From: Candidatus Parcubacteria bacterium | GTDB taxonomy: Bacteria; Patescibacteria; ABY1; BM507; UBA12075 | DNA length: 64,000 nt | Direction of reading: 5' to 3' | NCBI GenBank assembly: GCA_002869165.1 | Contig: PKTK01000005.1 | Coordinates: forward strand, 3,344 to 67,343 | In this document: positions 7,672-17,151 of the stretch, in pieces | Position numbering within the stretch: the stretch's first letter is position 1 | Layout: every line of letters starts with the position of its first letter | Notes under the pieces: model-generated | Databases searched by the model: none | Told to the model about the DNA's origin: nothing | The model's input: the letters and a program-made list of their open reading frames with translations, nothing else | Made by a program: the position numbers and the translations under genes

Positions 7672-8148
7672 ATGAAAAAAGAAAAAATAATATTAGGAAT
7701 TGATCCGGGGATAGCCGACACTGGTTTTGGCGTAATAAAGGTTGAAGGTAGTAGTTTAAAATGTCTTGACTACGGATCAATCAAAACTAAAGCTAAAACT
7801 GAATTATCTGAAAGATTACTGATTTTAAATAAAGAATTAATAAAAATAATTAACAAACATAAACCAGACTTAGTTTCTGTTGAGCAACTTTTCTTTTGCA
7901 AAAATGTTAAAACAGCTCTGGTGGTTGGTCAAGCTAGAGGGGTTGTGCTTCTTACTTTGGAACAAGCCGATATTCCGCTCCTTGAATTCACTCCTCTTCA
8001 AATCAAACAGGCTGTTTCAACCTACGGCGGTGCTAGCAAATCACAAGTACAAAAAATGGTAAAAATGATTCTAGGCTTAAAAACTATACCTAGACCGGAT
8101 GATGCCGCTGATGCGTTAGCAGCTGCCATCTGTGCCAGTAACCACTAA
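7672..8148 (+). CDS. ruvC: Holliday-junction resolvase RuvC
   Basis: The 158-residue product has the RuvC catalytic carboxylates: IDPGIADTGFG at the N-terminus, SVEQLFF in the middle and the RPDDAADALAAA helix near the C-terminus. RuvC nicks Holliday junctions symmetrically, working with the RuvAB branch-migration motor. It lies 5 bp after yebC, an arrangement conserved in many bacteria (yebC-ruvC), which supports both calls. ruvA and ruvB are not in the window. Confidence 0.95.
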   Translation: MKKEKIILGIDPGIADTGFGVIKVEGSSLKCLDYGSIKTKAKTELSERLLILNKELIKIINKHKPDLVSVEQLFFCKNVKTALVVGQARGVVLLTLEQADIPLLEFTPLQIKQAVSTYGGASKSQVQKMVKMILGLKTIPRPDDAADALAAAICASNH

Positions 8149-8190
8149 ACTTAAACTTCTAACTTTTAGAACAACTAAAAGCTAAATATT

Positions 8191-9669
8191 ATGTCAAAAC
8201 CTTTAAAAATTGTTTCAATATCTTCAGAACTTGATCCATATTCAAAATCAGGCGGTCTTGCTGATGTTTCCAGAAGTCTTCCTAAAGCAATCAAACGTTT
8301 AGGGCACGAAATTATTTGTATAACTCCACTTTACAATCAGATAATCAACAAGCAAAAATACGACCTGAAACCAGTCTTTAAAGACGTCGAAGTTTTTTTT
8401 AATTCAAAAGACAAACTAAACGTCAGCTATTACAAGGGTTATAACATGAAGGGTCTGCCTGTTTATTTTGTTGAATGTAAAAAATATTTTTCAAAAAGAA
8501 AATCTATATATGGTTCAAGCCATGAAAATGCCCGTTGGCTTGTTTTTGATGTAGCAGCTTTAAAGCTTATCTCTCTACTTAAATTTAACGCTGATATTGT
8601 TCATTGCCATGACTGGCAAACTGGCCTTATTCCCTATTATTTAAAAACAGATTTTAGATACTCCAAAACTTTAAAAAATGCCAAAACTGTTTTTACTATT
8701 CATAATTTAGTTTTTCAAATGGGAACAAACTGGTGGGACGTTCCAGTAAGCAAAAAGGATTTTGGCAAAAAAAGACTACCCCACCTTGAAGACAAAAATC
8801 TTGATTATATTAATTTTGTTAAAAGAGCCATTCTTTCTTCTGATGCTATCTCAACAGTATCAGAACAATACCGCGAAGAAATAATGACAAAAAAGTTTGG
8901 CCAAGATTTACACCGAATTTTAAAGAATCGTGAAGACAGACTCTTTGGGATTGTAAACGGGATTGACTACAAGGCCTATAATCCAAGTGTTGACCCTGGT
9001 TTATTTAAAAGATATAGCTACAAAACCGTCAAAAGAAAAAAACTTAACAAAGAATATATCCAAAAAAAATTCAAACTACCAATTGATATGGAAATTCCTC
9101 TTATTTGTCTCACTTCAAGAATCGCCTATCAAAAAGGTTATGTTTTATTTATGGATATAATTGAAGCTCTTATTAGATTGGATATTCAGATTATCATCAT
9201 GGGAGATGGAGATAGGGCTTATGTTTCTACTCTAAAAAAATATACAAAAAAATATCCCAAAAAACTCATCTATATCCCTTTTAATGAAAATAAAAAAGTT
9301 GAAACACTTCTTTATGCTGGATCAGATCTTTTTCTTCTTCCGAGTCATCATGAGCCCTGCGGAATAAATCAGCTTATTGCTATGAGATACGGCTGTATTC
9401 CAGTAGTAAGAAAAGTTGGTGGACTTAACGATACTGTGGCCAACTTCAATCCAAAAACAAATCGCGGTACTGGTTTTGTTTTTTCTAGCTTTTCTCCTTA
9501 TCCTTTTTATGGAGCGATAATTCGAGCTTTGGAAAATTATAAACATCGAAAAATATGGCGCGAATTAATGGTTAGGGCTATGAGAGATTCAAATTCCTGG
9601 GAAATTCCGGCAAAAAAATATATCTCTCTATATAGAAAAGTAATGAAATTTAAAAACGTAAAGAAATAA
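8191..9669 (+). CDS. glgA: Glycogen/starch synthase family protein (GT5), first copy
   Basis: The 492-residue product has the GT5 ADP-glucose-binding KSGGLADV motif near residue 19, an IVHCHDWQTGL segment and the C-terminal retaining-glycosyltransferase motif HHEPCGINQ. GT5 enzymes extend alpha-1,4-glucan from ADP-glucose. It opens a four-gene unit (8191-12736) with gaps of 4-20 bp. A second homologue of equal length lies at 14584. The motif holds KSGG where most GlgA proteins have KTGG; no other key change is evident. The true donor (ADP- or UDP-glucose) is not known. Confidence 0.9.
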   Translation: MSKPLKIVSISSELDPYSKSGGLADVSRSLPKAIKRLGHEIICITPLYNQIINKQKYDLKPVFKDVEVFFNSKDKLNVSYYKGYNMKGLPVYFVECKKYFSKRKSIYGSSHENARWLVFDVAALKLISLLKFNADIVHCHDWQTGLIPYYLKTDFRYSKTLKNAKTVFTIHNLVFQMGTNWWDVPVSKKDFGKKRLPHLEDKNLDYINFVKRAILSSDAISTVSEQYREEIMTKKFGQDLHRILKNREDRLFGIVNGIDYKAYNPSVDPGLFKRYSYKTVKRKKLNKEYIQKKFKLPIDMEIPLICLTSRIAYQKGYVLFMDIIEALIRLDIQIIIMGDGDRAYVSTLKKYTKKYPKKLIYIPFNENKKVETLLYAGSDLFLLPSHHEPCGINQLIAMRYGCIPVVRKVGGLNDTVANFNPKTNRGTGFVFSSFSPYPFYGAIIRALENYKHRKIWRELMVRAMRDSNSWEIPAKKYISLYRKVMKFKNVKK

Positions 9670-9673
9670 TATT

Positions 9674-10825
9674 ATGAAATGGATAAACTTTTTACATTTT
9701 TATCAACCTGTAAATACCGATGCCCACATCATCAAAGAAGCAACTGAAATGAGTTACAAAAGAGTGATTAATGCTTTAAAAAAAAATCCTCATATAAAAT
9801 TTACCATCAATATCAATGGTTCACTTTTGATTAGATGGAAGGAGCTTAATTATTTTGACCTAATAAAAGATGTTGATGAATTGATCAAAAGTGGTCAAAT
9901 AGATTTGACTGGAACTGCATGCTACCATCCTCTTCTACCATTAATTCCTGAAAAAGAAGCCAAAAGGCAAATCAAAGAAAACGAAGAACTTTTAAAAAAA
10001 TTTTTTTCTAATTATAAACCTAGGGGATTCTTTTTGCCAGAGATGGCTTACTCAAAATCCATTGCTAAATTAGTAAAAGAAATGGGGTATGAGTGGATTA
10101 TTCTTGATGAAATTGCTCATACAGGAGAATTAAATAAGACTGACACAGAAAAAATTTATGAAATAAAAAATATTGGCCTAAAAGTAATCTATAGATCTAG
10201 AAAATATTCTAGTTCTTTTGTACCAAATACTATAGCCAAATTACTAGACTCAAACGAAGTTATAATTTCTGCTACCGATGGGGAATTGTACGGACTTAGA
10301 CACATCGACCATGCAAAAGAATTTGAACAACTTTTAGAAAATAAAGGTTTAATTACCAAAACTATCTCAAGCTACATAAAAGAAAACAAAGAATTAATTG
10401 AAACTGATCCGCTTGATTGTAGCTGGGAATCAGATGAAGAAGAATTAAAAATTTATCGACCATATAATCTTTGGGATAATCCAGATAATAAGATCCACAA
10501 AAAACTTTGGGATCTGGCTATGCTTTCTTACAACACTACCCAAAAATTTAAAAATGATGATAATTATGTCTGGGCTAGATGGCATATGGTAAGAGGTTTT
10601 GCTAGTTGCACATTTTGGTGGGCCTCAGACAAAGATTTTTCATACATTTTTGGCCCTCATGCATGGAACCCAGATGAAATAGAGAGAGGCGTAAATGAAT
10701 TTATCCGTTCAATCAGAGCCATTGAAGATGCAGCCAGTAGATATACCAAATTAAAAGCAGAGAAACTATTTATAGAAATAAAACAAATGATCTGGGAAAA
10801 ACATTGGACCCGCTGGAAAAATTAA
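9674..10825 (+). CDS. Glycoside hydrolase family 57 protein
   Basis: The N-terminal segment INFLHFYQPV is the family's first conserved region (HxHxP-like, here HFYQP). The nucleophile motif FFLPEMAYS places Glu123 as catalytic nucleophile, and SATDGELYG gives Asp202 as acid/base. GH57 includes alpha-amylases, 4-alpha-glucanotransferases and branching enzymes, all working on alpha-glucans by a retaining mechanism. At 383 residues it is short for a branching enzyme and closer to the alpha-amylase-like subset. Its place 4 bp after a GlgA homologue suggests it trims or remodels the same glucan. Confidence 0.85.
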   Translation: MKWINFLHFYQPVNTDAHIIKEATEMSYKRVINALKKNPHIKFTININGSLLIRWKELNYFDLIKDVDELIKSGQIDLTGTACYHPLLPLIPEKEAKRQIKENEELLKKFFSNYKPRGFFLPEMAYSKSIAKLVKEMGYEWIILDEIAHTGELNKTDTEKIYEIKNIGLKVIYRSRKYSSSFVPNTIAKLLDSNEVIISATDGELYGLRHIDHAKEFEQLLENKGLITKTISSYIKENKELIETDPLDCSWESDEEELKIYRPYNLWDNPDNKIHKKLWDLAMLSYNTTQKFKNDDNYVWARWHMVRGFASCTFWWASDKDFSYIFGPHAWNPDEIERGVNEFIRSIRAIEDAASRYTKLKAEKLFIEIKQMIWEKHWTRWKN

Positions 10826-10845
10826 TATTATTTAGATACACCAAC

Positions 10846-11865
10846 ATGAATAAGATAAACCAACTTTTTGACAAGGAATTTGTTTTGGATTATTTCCAAA
10901 AAAAATTACTTCCTCATTATCCTGATTTTTACAAAATTAAAAACATTAAAATAATTGGCCATAAAAAATTTATTTGGGAGCACACATATCATGTAGTTAT
11001 TGAATTTAGGACAACCCTAATAAGTAAAGAGGGGAAAACAATTAAATTACCTATTTTCTGTTCAGCTCATTCTAATGAACCAAGAAAAAATGTCTATACA
11101 TCTCTTAAATATTTATGGTATAACGGCTTTCACAAAGGGCATTTAAGTATTCCTCATCCTCTTTTTTATTCAAAATATTTTAATGGCACTTTTTATAGAG
11201 GGGTAAATGGAAAACATTTATATCACTTTATTCGTGAAGGCAACAAAAAAGAAATAGAAAATCTTGTTCCTAAGGCTGCTCACTTGTTTGCCAAACTTCA
11301 CCACGGAAAGAAAAAAGATCCACAAAATTTCAATCCAGATAATTCTCGCATAAAAACTGTCACGCCTGGAGCTAAACATATTATTGAAAGAATACATTAT
11401 GATTATCCTGAATATTTAGATTTTTACAAAAGTGCTTATAAATTTTTTATAAAAAAAGAAGAAGAGTTTTTAAACTCCACTGAAAAAAAATGGTTAGTAC
11501 ACGGTGATGCTCATCCGGAAAATATTATTAAAATGGGAAAGGTAAAAATTGGTTTAATTGATTTTACTGACCTTTGTTTAAGTGATTTTGCTCGTGATCT
11601 TGGCTCTTTTACACAACAACTAGAATTCATGAGCAACAGAAAAATAAAGAACGAAAAATATGCTAAAAAAATCTGCGACTTATTTCTAATCTCATATTTT
11701 TCAAAAGTTCCAAAATTAAATATCACTCCAGAAATCAAAGAAAGAATAGATCTTTATTACTATTGGACTGCCACAAGAACCGCAACTCATTTTCTCATGA
11801 AAGATGGGCCAGAACCAGAAAGGGCGACCCCCTTAATAAATCGAATTAAAAATTTTATCAAATAA
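10846..11865 (+). CDS. Aminoglycoside-phosphotransferase-fold kinase
   Basis: WLVHGDAHPENI and GLIDFTDL are the catalytic loop and metal-binding motif of the APH/choline-kinase fold. Members phosphorylate small molecules, including sugars such as maltose. Given its place inside a glucan cluster, a sugar kinase is plausible, but the substrate is unknown. I chose the ATG at 10846 (MNKINQLF) because the in-frame ATG at 10804 lies inside the preceding gene; with this start the protein is 339 residues. The next gene starts 4 bp after the stop. Confidence 0.75.
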   Translation: MNKINQLFDKEFVLDYFQKKLLPHYPDFYKIKNIKIIGHKKFIWEHTYHVVIEFRTTLISKEGKTIKLPIFCSAHSNEPRKNVYTSLKYLWYNGFHKGHLSIPHPLFYSKYFNGTFYRGVNGKHLYHFIREGNKKEIENLVPKAAHLFAKLHHGKKKDPQNFNPDNSRIKTVTPGAKHIIERIHYDYPEYLDFYKSAYKFFIKKEEEFLNSTEKKWLVHGDAHPENIIKMGKVKIGLIDFTDLCLSDFARDLGSFTQQLEFMSNRKIKNEKYAKKICDLFLISYFSKVPKLNITPEIKERIDLYYYWTATRTATHFLMKDGPEPERATPLINRIKNFIK

Positions 11866-11869
11866 ACCT

Positions 11870-12736
11870 ATGCTAATAGATCTCCAGCTTCACTCAACTT
11901 ATTCTGATGGATACCTAAGTCCAACTGAGGTTGCTCAATTTGCTAAAAATAATGGCATTGAAGTAGCTGCTCTCACTGACCACAATACCGTAGGTGGTGT
12001 CCATGAATTTAAAAAAGCTTGTAAAAAACTAAAAATAAAAGCAATAACTGGTATTGAAATATACTGCAGATTAAATGGCCACAGATTTAATGTTCTGTGG
12101 TACAATTTCGATGAAACTGACCCAAGGCTTCACGATCTCCTAAGAGAAAGCCAAAGAAGAAGAAGGATGCAAATGAGAAATATTTTAAACAGAATGAATA
12201 AAAATAATTTCAAAATAAAAGTTAACAAAATAATAGACAAATACAATCATTACGTTCCGGTTAATCAAGTTATAGACGATATTATAGCTACTCCTTATAA
12301 TTTACGTTTAATTAAAAAGAAACTAAAAAATAAAAATCCCAGAGAAAATGATATTATTAATGAGTTTTTTCAAAATCAAAAAAAACTCCCCATGCTAAGA
12401 AATTCTTTTATCGATTTAAAAAGAATAAATCTTTTAAGAAAAAAAATAGGCGGACAAATTATTCTTTGTCACCCTGCCAAACACTCATATATCAACAAAA
12501 AAAGATGGGAAAAATTTAAAAAAATGGGAATTGATGGTGTAGAAAAGTTATCTCCTCATCACTCTTATGAGGCAATAATGTATATTCAACATTTAGCTTC
12601 AGAGCTTAATTTCATTGAAACTGGCGGGTCTGATTTTCACAAAGTTGAAGGTGGAGACCACCCAACACAAAGATCTTGGGATTATTTCAAAATAGATTCT
12701 AGTCTTCTAAAAGATATTAATAAGATTATTAACTAA
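11870..12736 (+). CDS. PHP-domain metal-dependent phosphoesterase
   Basis: The 288-residue product begins DLQLHSTYSDG and continues ALTDHNTVGG, then ends with GGSDFHK; these are the metal-binding motifs of the PHP domain as found in YciV/RNase AM-type phosphoesterases. Such proteins remove phosphates from nucleotides, oligonucleotides or small phosphoesters. A helical insertion of about 90 residues separates the N- and C-terminal motifs, as in the YciV group. It closes the first glucan unit and is followed by a terminator. Confidence 0.82.
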   Translation: MLIDLQLHSTYSDGYLSPTEVAQFAKNNGIEVAALTDHNTVGGVHEFKKACKKLKIKAITGIEIYCRLNGHRFNVLWYNFDETDPRLHDLLRESQRRRRMQMRNILNRMNKNNFKIKVNKIIDKYNHYVPVNQVIDDIIATPYNLRLIKKKLKNKNPRENDIINEFFQNQKKLPMLRNSFIDLKRINLLRKKIGGQIILCHPAKHSYINKKRWEKFKKMGIDGVEKLSPHHSYEAIMYIQHLASELNFIETGGSDFHKVEGGDHPTQRSWDYFKIDSSLLKDINKIIN

Positions 12737-12744
12737 TATATATA

Positions 12745-12777
12745 AAAAACATGCTACAATAAAGCGTGTTTTTTTAT
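12745..12777 (+). terminator. Terminator of the first glucan unit
   Basis: AAACATGCT pairs with AGCGTGTTT (one G-U pair), followed by a run of T. Confidence 0.75.
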
Positions 12778-12799
12778 TTTATAAAACAGTAATAAATAT

Positions 12800-12807
12800 G
12801 TTATAAT
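12800..12807 (+). promoter_or_regulatory. Extended -10 promoter of the second glucan unit
   Basis: ATG-T-TATAAT with TATAAT at 12802-12807 has the TGn extension; the first gene starts at 12843. No clear -35 box is visible. Confidence 0.55.
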
Positions 12808-12842
12808 GTAATATAGACTAGAAAAAAATATTTATTAAAAAA

Positions 12843-13406
12843 ATGCATCATTTAATTTTTGAAGGAGCAGAGCTAGCAGGAAAAAGCTGGTTAATGTCAC
12901 AAGTTTACAATAAACTAGAGCCAAAGTACCGTAGTAACCAAAATATTCTAAACGGTTGTCATTGGTTTAATGCTGATATAGGCGTTTTTGGCACTAAGCA
13001 CGGCAAAAATGTAATCAAGTCTTATCTGAATATTTTTGAAGAACTTGCGGGAAAAAACATAATTGTTGAAAAACTTCATATATCTGACATAGTTTATAAT
13101 CAAATCTACAACAACAACAAAATAAACTACACATCAATTGAAAAAAAATTAAAAAAACTTGGATTTAAAATTATTTTTATCTGCTTTCCTGAAGATAAGG
13201 AAAATTTAAAAAAACGCATTCAAGATAGACTAAATATCTATCCTCACTACAAAGACATACTAAAATCCCCTCAATGGTATATAAATCAACAAAGAAAATA
13301 CAAGGAAATTCTAAAAAACTCCGTCCTTGATACATTGGTAATTGAAACCGATATCCTGCCTGATCCTAAACAATATCAGAAAATTCTTGACTGGATAAAT
13401 GAATAA
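12843..13406 (+). CDS. P-loop kinase, thymidylate/deoxynucleoside-kinase-like
   Basis: The 187-residue product has a Walker A loop FEGAELAGKS at residues about 5-14 and a LID-like arginine-rich region (KKRIQDRLNIYPHY) as in dNMP and deoxynucleoside kinases. FICFP matches the strand before the LID. The substrate is not clear from sequence. It leads the second unit of the carbohydrate cluster, with the next gene 2 bp away, so it could phosphorylate a sugar or nucleotide used there. Confidence 0.65.
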   Translation: MHHLIFEGAELAGKSWLMSQVYNKLEPKYRSNQNILNGCHWFNADIGVFGTKHGKNVIKSYLNIFEELAGKNIIVEKLHISDIVYNQIYNNNKINYTSIEKKLKKLGFKIIFICFPEDKENLKKRIQDRLNIYPHYKDILKSPQWYINQQRKYKEILKNSVLDTLVIETDILPDPKQYQKILDWINE

Positions 13407-13408
13407 AC

Positions 13409-14587
13409 ATGCCAGATCAAACTATAAAAAAATGCTACAAAAAATCAATTGAACTACTTGAGAAAAACTCAAGCGTTTTTGGTTCTTTGGCCTGTAGCGA
13501 ACAAAAAAAAGCTAAAGAAAGAAATTATCTTGGCATATTTTCCCGAGATGCTTCCATTTGTGCTATGGGGATGATAAGCACTAAAAATAAAGCTTTAATC
13601 AGATTGGCAAAAAGAAGTCTTCTTACTTTATCAAAACACCAAGCCGAAGATGGAGAAATTCCTAATTATGTTAAACCTGAGCTTCCTTATACTGACTTTT
13701 GGCGACTGGGTAGTGTTGACGCCACGCTTTGGTGGTTGATTGCCCTTGATTTTTATAACAAAAATTCTGGAGACAAAAAACTAAAAACTAAACTTGATAA
13801 AAAGATAAAAAAGGCTATTATCTGGCTCCGTGCTCATGAGCACAACAAAGATTTTCTCCTTGTCCAAGGAGAAGCAAGTGATTGGGCGGATATCATGCCC
13901 CGCAACGGAAGAGTGCTATATTCTAACGCTCTCTGGTATCACGTAAAAGAATTATACAAAGTAAAAGAAAAAACTTTAACTAGACGTAATTTTAATCTAC
14001 TTTTTCACCCATATGACAAAATAAGCAACAAAATCCCAAAAAGTATCACAAGCACAATTAAAATGATGCATCACTCAAAAAACAAAGATAGATATTATAA
14101 GAGTTTTGTATCCTATAAATACTGGGGTGATGACTGTGATGTTTACGGAAATTCCCTAGCTATTCTTTTTGGTCTTGCTAAACCTGATTTTAAAAAAGAT
14201 ATTTTTAAATTTATTAATAAACAAAAAATCATCACTGGATTTCCTGTACCAGCTATGTTTAAACCAATAAAAGAAAATCATGTTTTGTGGAGAGAATACA
14301 TGAAAAATCATCATCAAAACTATCCTCACCAATATCACAATGGTGGCACCTGGCCATATATTTCATGTTTTTATGCTATGGCTCTAAAAAAAGATGGGCA
14401 AACAAAAGAAGCTAAGCTTGAATTATACAAAACTGCAAAATTAAATGAGCGGAACAATTGGCGCTTTTCTGAATGGTTTCACTCTCGCACTGGTCAAGCT
14501 CATGGTATGAGCGGACAATCATGGAATGCTGGAGCTTTTTTACTTGCCTATCACTATTTATATAATGATATAAACATAAATACATGA
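13409..14587 (+). CDS. (alpha/alpha)6-barrel glycosidase, debranching-enzyme/GH100-like
   Basis: The 392-residue product shows the repeated helical hairpin pattern of (alpha/alpha)6 glycosidases. Characteristic segments are FSRDAS near residue 49, DFWRLGSVDATLWW near 100, GEASDWADIMPRNG near 150 and YHNGGTWPY near 308, which resemble neutral/alkaline invertases (GH100) and amylo-alpha-1,6-glucosidases (GH133/GH63-like). The Asp in EASDWADIM and the Glu in FSEWFHSRTG are candidate catalytic acids. Activity could be hydrolysis of sucrose-like or alpha-1,6-linked glucosides; the glucan context favours debranching. It overlaps the next gene by 4 bp. Confidence 0.7.
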   Translation: MPDQTIKKCYKKSIELLEKNSSVFGSLACSEQKKAKERNYLGIFSRDASICAMGMISTKNKALIRLAKRSLLTLSKHQAEDGEIPNYVKPELPYTDFWRLGSVDATLWWLIALDFYNKNSGDKKLKTKLDKKIKKAIIWLRAHEHNKDFLLVQGEASDWADIMPRNGRVLYSNALWYHVKELYKVKEKTLTRRNFNLLFHPYDKISNKIPKSITSTIKMMHHSKNKDRYYKSFVSYKYWGDDCDVYGNSLAILFGLAKPDFKKDIFKFINKQKIITGFPVPAMFKPIKENHVLWREYMKNHHQNYPHQYHNGGTWPYISCFYAMALKKDGQTKEAKLELYKTAKLNERNNWRFSEWFHSRTGQAHGMSGQSWNAGAFLLAYHYLYNDININT

Positions 14588-16062
14588 GTAAATCTAAAAA
14601 ATTAAAAATATTAATGGCTGCTGCCGAAGTTTCGCCTCTAGCTAAAGTCGGCGGATTAGCTGATGTAGTTGGTTCCATTGCCCCAGCTCTTCAAAAACTA
14701 AAAACTGACACTCGTATTATCATGCCACTTTACGGCTCTATCGATAAAAAATCTTTTTCCCTTAAAAAAACTCATTCAAACATCAAAGTTCCCTCTGGCA
14801 GAGTGATGATAAATGTAAATATTTGGGAGGCTATATTACCAAAATCCAAGGTGAAAATTTACTTTATTGATGCACCTCAATATTTTGACCAAAAGGAAGT
14901 ATATTTAAAAACAAATAATTCTGAAAGGTTTTTATTCTTTTCTTATGCAATTTTATTTATTTTACCAATTATAAATTTTGAACCAGATATTATACATTGC
15001 CATGATTCACACACAGCCTTAATACCAGACATCATTAAAACTAATAATTTAGAATATATAAAAAACCTAAAAACATTATACACTATTCACAATTTTAGAT
15101 ATCAGGGAAAAACTCGTCCAACTGTATTGAGCACAGGAAACTTAAACGCAGACTTATTAAAAAGTTTAAGTATCGATATTAAAGATGGGGATGTTAATTT
15201 TATGGTTCAAGGTGTTTTAAATGCTGATTTAATAAATACAGTAAGTCCTAGTTATGCTAAAGAAATTGTTTCCTCAGCATATGGTGCTGGTCTAGAAAAA
15301 ATTATCAAAAGAAGAAAAAATGATTTGTTTGGTATTCTTAATGGAATTGATACTGATTTTTTTAATCCGGCAAAAGATAAATATATATACAAAAAATATA
15401 ATATAAATACAATCAATAAAAAACAGGATAATAAAGTTGCTCTACAAAAAGAATTAGGCCTACCAATAAACAAAAATAAAGCAGTGGTTGCACTCATTTC
15501 AAGATTTGCCTGGCAAAAAGGAATTGACTTATTTACCGATGAGTTTCTTACTTTGGATTGTCAATTTGTTTTTTTGGGTACTGGCTCAAGAGAATATGAG
15601 CAGCACATTCAAAAACTTGCAAAAAAATACCCTAAAAATATTTCAGCAAATATTAAATTTAATGTTGAGTTAGCACAGAAGATCTATGCGTCATCTGATA
15701 TATTTCTTATGCCCTCCAGGTTTGAGCCCTGTGGTCTTGGGCAAATGATATCAATGAGATATGGCACTGTTCCAGTAGTTAGAGAAACGGGCGGGCTAAA
15801 AGACTCTGTAAAAAGTTTAAACATCAAAAAAGGAAAGAATAGAATTTACAGATTCTCAAAACCAGTCACTGCTACTGGCTTTAGCTTTAAAAAAATTGAT
15901 GAGAAAGAATTTTTTGAAGCTCTAAAAAGCGCCCTTTACGTTTATTACAACCACCCGGAATCCTGGAGACATATTCAAAAAAATTGTATGAAAAAAGATT
16001 TTTCCTGGAAAAGCTCTGCCAAAGAATATTTACAACTTTATAAAAAAATTCTCAAAAAATAA
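14584..16062 (+). CDS. glgA: Glycogen/starch synthase family protein (GT5), second copy
   Basis: This 492-residue GT5 protein has AKVGGLADV near residue 20, IIHCHDSHTAL and the RFEPCGLGQ C-terminal motif. It is clearly paralogous to the product of the gene at 8191 but diverged: the first loop has KVGG instead of KSGG, and the sequences differ across most of their length. Two GT5 genes with no ADP-glucose pyrophosphorylase (glgC) or GH13 branching enzyme (glgB) in the window is unusual. The two copies may act on different acceptors. The start overlaps the upstream stop (ATGA), so they are translationally coupled. Confidence 0.9.
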   Translation: MSKSKKLKILMAAAEVSPLAKVGGLADVVGSIAPALQKLKTDTRIIMPLYGSIDKKSFSLKKTHSNIKVPSGRVMINVNIWEAILPKSKVKIYFIDAPQYFDQKEVYLKTNNSERFLFFSYAILFILPIINFEPDIIHCHDSHTALIPDIIKTNNLEYIKNLKTLYTIHNFRYQGKTRPTVLSTGNLNADLLKSLSIDIKDGDVNFMVQGVLNADLINTVSPSYAKEIVSSAYGAGLEKIIKRRKNDLFGILNGIDTDFFNPAKDKYIYKKYNINTINKKQDNKVALQKELGLPINKNKAVVALISRFAWQKGIDLFTDEFLTLDCQFVFLGTGSREYEQHIQKLAKKYPKNISANIKFNVELAQKIYASSDIFLMPSRFEPCGLGQMISMRYGTVPVVRETGGLKDSVKSLNIKKGKNRIYRFSKPVTATGFSFKKIDEKEFFEALKSALYVYYNHPESWRHIQKNCMKKDFSWKSSAKEYLQLYKKILKK

Positions 16063-16104
16063 CATAAAAAAAGCCTAGAAAATTTTCTAGGCTTTTTTTA
16101 TGTT
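16061..16104. terminator. Perfect 22-bp palindromic bidirectional terminator
   Basis: The arms 16061-16082 and 16083-16104 are perfectly complementary with no spacer. The palindrome overlaps the stop codons of both convergent genes (16062 and 16103) and supplies a U tract for each transcript. Confidence 0.9.
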
Positions 16105-17074
16105 ATTTAATTTGCAACGACTTATAATTATATAAAACCTCGTTTAAATCAACGCTTGCCTGACAAACCGAAAAATCACCTGCTCCATAATATAAAAGAA
16201 GTTTATCACTAACTACTTGTGCACCATTACAAAAAATAACTTCTGGTTTTGTTGCTTTGTCTGTTGAAATATCTGTTTTTTTTGAATATTCATACAACTG
16301 ATCAATCTTAATAACTGGGTTTTTGCTACGAAAAATAATTTTCTTTGGAAATTCTAAATCTAGCAAAATTAAGCCTAAAGAGTATTCGGCTTGATCATTT
16401 ATTCCGTGATACAATACTACCCATCCCTTTTCAGTATATATAGGAGGCGGCCCCATTTCAACATGAACTGAATCAAAAAAACCTAAACGTGGCTTTATAA
16501 ATGGTCTTGTACTTGCCTGCCACCTAAGACCATTATCAGATTCTGCTAACCAAATATATCTATCACCAAACATCATCCAATATTTATCTTTTATTTTTTT
16601 AGAAAAAATTCCGCCTGCCTTTGACCATTCAGTTATTGCCTCTTCTGTTTGTTGAGCCTTATCCCAAGGAACAGTAAAACTTCCTGCCATACAAGCATTC
16701 CAGGCCAATAGTGCATTATCAAATTTTTTCCAATCATAAAGATTTTTGGAAATCGCAATACATAACCTGGCTGATTTCCCGTCATAAGCTGTGTATGTCA
16801 TCAAATATCTGTCTTTGATTTTTACAATTCTAGGATCTTCAACTCCTTTTTTATCAATTTTTGAATCAGCATCGAGAACTACCCTTTCTTTTTTAAAATT
16901 AACTCCGTCATTAGAAATATATAAAACTATTTCTGATATACCTAAAACGTTTTTGGACCGACAAAATAAATAATATTTACCTTCTTCGTAAAAGAAGCCG
17001 GGATTATAAATTTTGCGATAAATCGAAAAAGCTCTTGGTTTAATAACTGGATTTTTTTTATTCTTCTTTATCAT
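16103..17074 (-). CDS. Glycoside hydrolase family 130 (mannoside phosphorylase-like)
   Basis: The 323-residue product has the five-bladed beta-propeller signatures of GH130: GVEDPRI near residue 96, an EMGPPPI-then-GWVVLYHGI segment near 208-225 and YYGAGDFSV near the C-terminus. GH130 enzymes phosphorolyse or hydrolyse beta-mannosides, releasing mannose-1-phosphate when they are phosphorylases. The Asp in EDPRI is the usual general acid. The promoter is a TGC-TATAAT (minus strand, 17081-17086) placed 7 bases from the ATG, so the message should be leaderless. Mannose-6-phosphate made downstream could enter metabolism through the isomerase at 5734. Confidence 0.85.
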   Translation of the reverse strand: MIKKNKKNPVIKPRAFSIYRKIYNPGFFYEEGKYYLFCRSKNVLGISEIVLYISNDGVNFKKERVVLDADSKIDKKGVEDPRIVKIKDRYLMTYTAYDGKSARLCIAISKNLYDWKKFDNALLAWNACMAGSFTVPWDKAQQTEEAITEWSKAGGIFSKKIKDKYWMMFGDRYIWLAESDNGLRWQASTRPFIKPRLGFFDSVHVEMGPPPIYTEKGWVVLYHGINDQAEYSLGLILLDLEFPKKIIFRSKNPVIKIDQLYEYSKKTDISTDKATKPEVIFCNGAQVVSDKLLLYYGAGDFSVCQASVDLNEVLYNYKSLQIK

Positions 17075-17080
17075 AACTAA

Positions 17081-17089
17081 ATTATAGCA
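17081..17089 (-). promoter_or_regulatory. Leaderless promoter of the GH130 gene
   Basis: TATAAT on the minus strand (17081-17086), extended by TGC, is 7 bases from the A of the ATG at 17074, so transcription should start at or next to the start codon. Confidence 0.6.
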
Positions 17090-17151
17090 TTTCTTTTCTT
17101 ACAAAACAAAAAACTAGCCATAGATTAGATAGGCTAGTCTTTTATATTATC

